A stretch of 64,000 nucleotides of DNA, taken from contig JADJGF010000001.1 in assembly GCA_016708125.1 (NCBI GenBank), forward strand, positions 4,424,001-4,488,000, read 5' to 3'. This document shows, in pieces, positions 63,467 to 64,000 of the stretch. This stretch comes from Ignavibacteriota bacterium. Lineage in GTDB: Bacteria; Bacteroidota; Ignavibacteria; Ignavibacteriales; Melioribacteraceae. Below the pieces are notes generated by a model, which searched no databases, was not told the origin of the DNA, and was given only the letters and a program-made list of their open reading frames with translations. Each line of letters opens with the position of its first letter. Position 1 is the stretch's first letter. The translations under genes and the position numbers were made by a program.

Positions 63467-63689
63467 ACATAACGGCGTGGCAAATAACCCGACGCCTTAA
63501 ACAACAATTTTACTAAATAACGATCGATTTATTTTAAAGAGCAGTTTTTAATTTTCCTTGGCAAAAACTGCGACTCGCTTTTCTAAATTGTACTTCACTT
63601 TAACAAAATATTTAAATGAACTTCCAATATTTCTGTTTACAAAATTCCGCCAAGTGAAACCGGCGGTCGGGTTGATTTGTTGGTTATGC
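63467..63689 (-). repeat. attC-like site 24
   Basis: 223 bp. Boxes ACATAAC and GTTATGC (63683-63689). Inner hairpin GCAGTTTTT (63541-63549) / AAAAACTGC (63563-63571). Confidence 0.82.
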
Positions 63690-63738
63690 AATTTATTTTA
63701 TAATATTAATCAAACTGAAGAATTCCACAAATAAAGTT

Positions 63739-64000
63739 TTATAATAGAATTCCCAAATTTATTGCAAAGACCCCACCACTGTAACCTTTGTTCCCCAATT
63801 CTTTAAAATTACTAATAAAATGATATGATATTTTTGGCCCTATTTTTAACCAACTAGAAATAAAGAAATCTATTCCTAAATTTGGCTCAACTCCGAAAAC
63901 TGTTTCATTAACTACATCGCTTCCAATACTAAATAAATTATCTAAACTTGTTTTTGTTTGTGTTCCACTGCCAATATAAATACCAGTATTTAATCCAAAA
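63739..64000 (-). CDS. Outer-membrane beta-barrel-like protein, C-terminal part (cassette gene)
   Basis: Minus-strand frame entering from beyond the window; the last 86 codons read ...FGLNTGIYIGSG..., VFGVEPNLGIDFFISSWLKIGPKISYHFI and GYSGGVFAINLGILL, then stop at 63739. The alternating hydrophobic strands with Gly/aromatic turns fit an outer-membrane barrel. The stop lies 50 nt from site 24. It shows that the array continues past 64000. Confidence 0.65.
   Translation of the reverse strand, partial: FGLNTGIYIGSGTQTKTSLDNLFSIGSDVVNETVFGVEPNLGIDFFISSWLKIGPKISYHFISNFKELGNKGYSGGVFAINLGILL

Larger units (their letters stand above)
33660..64000 (-). mobile_element. Integron-like gene cassette array (attC array), no integrase in window
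   Basis: Twenty-four imperfect palindromic sites separate mostly single minus-strand genes over 30 kb; each gene's stop lies within a few bases of its site. Reading along the genes, each site opens with RYYYAAC and closes with GTTRRRY-like boxes. The internal arm AAAT-C-AACCCG faces CGGGTT-ATTT with one unpaired C, as in the L box of known attC sites. No tyrosine recombinase with the IntI patch is present. Because cassettes read right to left, attI/intI is expected to the right of 64000. The array may instead be an integrase-less cluster. Confidence 0.75.

Noticed and set aside
33660..63689. CRISPR array
   Set aside because: The repeats are over 200 bp, imperfect and palindromic, and are separated by genes of widely differing length, not by uniform short spacers; no cas genes are present.
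33660..63689. Tandem MITEs or IS ends flanking each gene
   Set aside because: Sites have one fixed orientation, show no target duplications, sit within a few bases of stop codons, and share the extrahelical base expected of attC; transposon ends would not keep this gene phasing.
33660..64000. Integron integrase gene within the window
   Set aside because: I looked for tyrosine-recombinase motifs in the accessory genes on both strands and found none; the only recombinase-like gene is a DDE transposase.

Overview
The window looks like a chromosomal segment of an AT-rich bacterium of the Bacteroidota/Chlorobiota branch, most likely Ignavibacteria-like. This rests on several secreted proteins ending in a type IX secretion (T9SS) sorting domain with the Asn-Tyr-Pro-Asn-Pro-Phe-Asn-Pro signature, on 2-oxoacid:ferredoxin oxidoreductase genes, and on the overall gene set. 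The assignment is an inference; no 16S gene is present.

Positions 1-31,200 are ordinary core chromosome: two FG-GAP/T9SS secreted proteins, a phosphohexomutase, DUF58 and TPR-lipoprotein genes, a BioB/HydE-like radical SAM protein, an S66 carboxypeptidase, a PlsC-like acyltransferase, a tRNA cluster (Glu, His, Arg, Pro), a LolCDE-like exporter operon, aminopeptidase and DHH phosphoesterase, korAB, dsbD, nadE, a PspC pair, prfB with its programmed +1 frameshift, split AtuA, miaA-pcm, a UPF0316 protein, and tRNA-Gly and tRNA-Cys.

Positions 31,200-33,660 are a degraded border. It holds a C-terminal remnant that resembles antiphage dCTP/dCMP deaminases and an IS-type transposase broken by three single-base frameshifts.

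Positions 33,660-64,000 are the remarkable part: 24 imperfect palindromic sites of attC type, separating mostly single minus-strand genes. The sites end in RYYYAAC/GTTRRRY-like boxes and contain an inner box with a single extrahelical C on the coding-side strand, as in integron attC sites. I read this as the distal 30 kb of a chromosomal (super)integron cassette array, or an integrase-less attC cluster. Any integrase would be expected beyond position 64,000. Twenty-two of the sites are 220-239 bp, well above the roughly 57-141 bp usually quoted for attC, and carry an internal hairpin whose sequence differs between copies while pairing is preserved.

The cassettes carry four toxin-antitoxin modules (HepT/MntA, ParE/Phd, PIN/VapB-like, BrnT/BrnA) plus one antitoxin beside a wrecked toxin. 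They also carry a TIR-STAND-TPR protein likely to act in phage defence, an HD hydrolase, a methyltransferase, many secreted proteins or lipoproteins, a 1,232-residue T9SS subtilase, and a whole bacteriocin-like operon. That operon has a regulator, two double-glycine peptides, a HEEGH-motif protein, an HlyD adaptor and a C39-peptidase ABC exporter. Single-gene cassettes start only 10-35 nt from the upstream site, so they probably depend on read-through. Toxin-antitoxin cassettes have longer leaders that could hold promoters.
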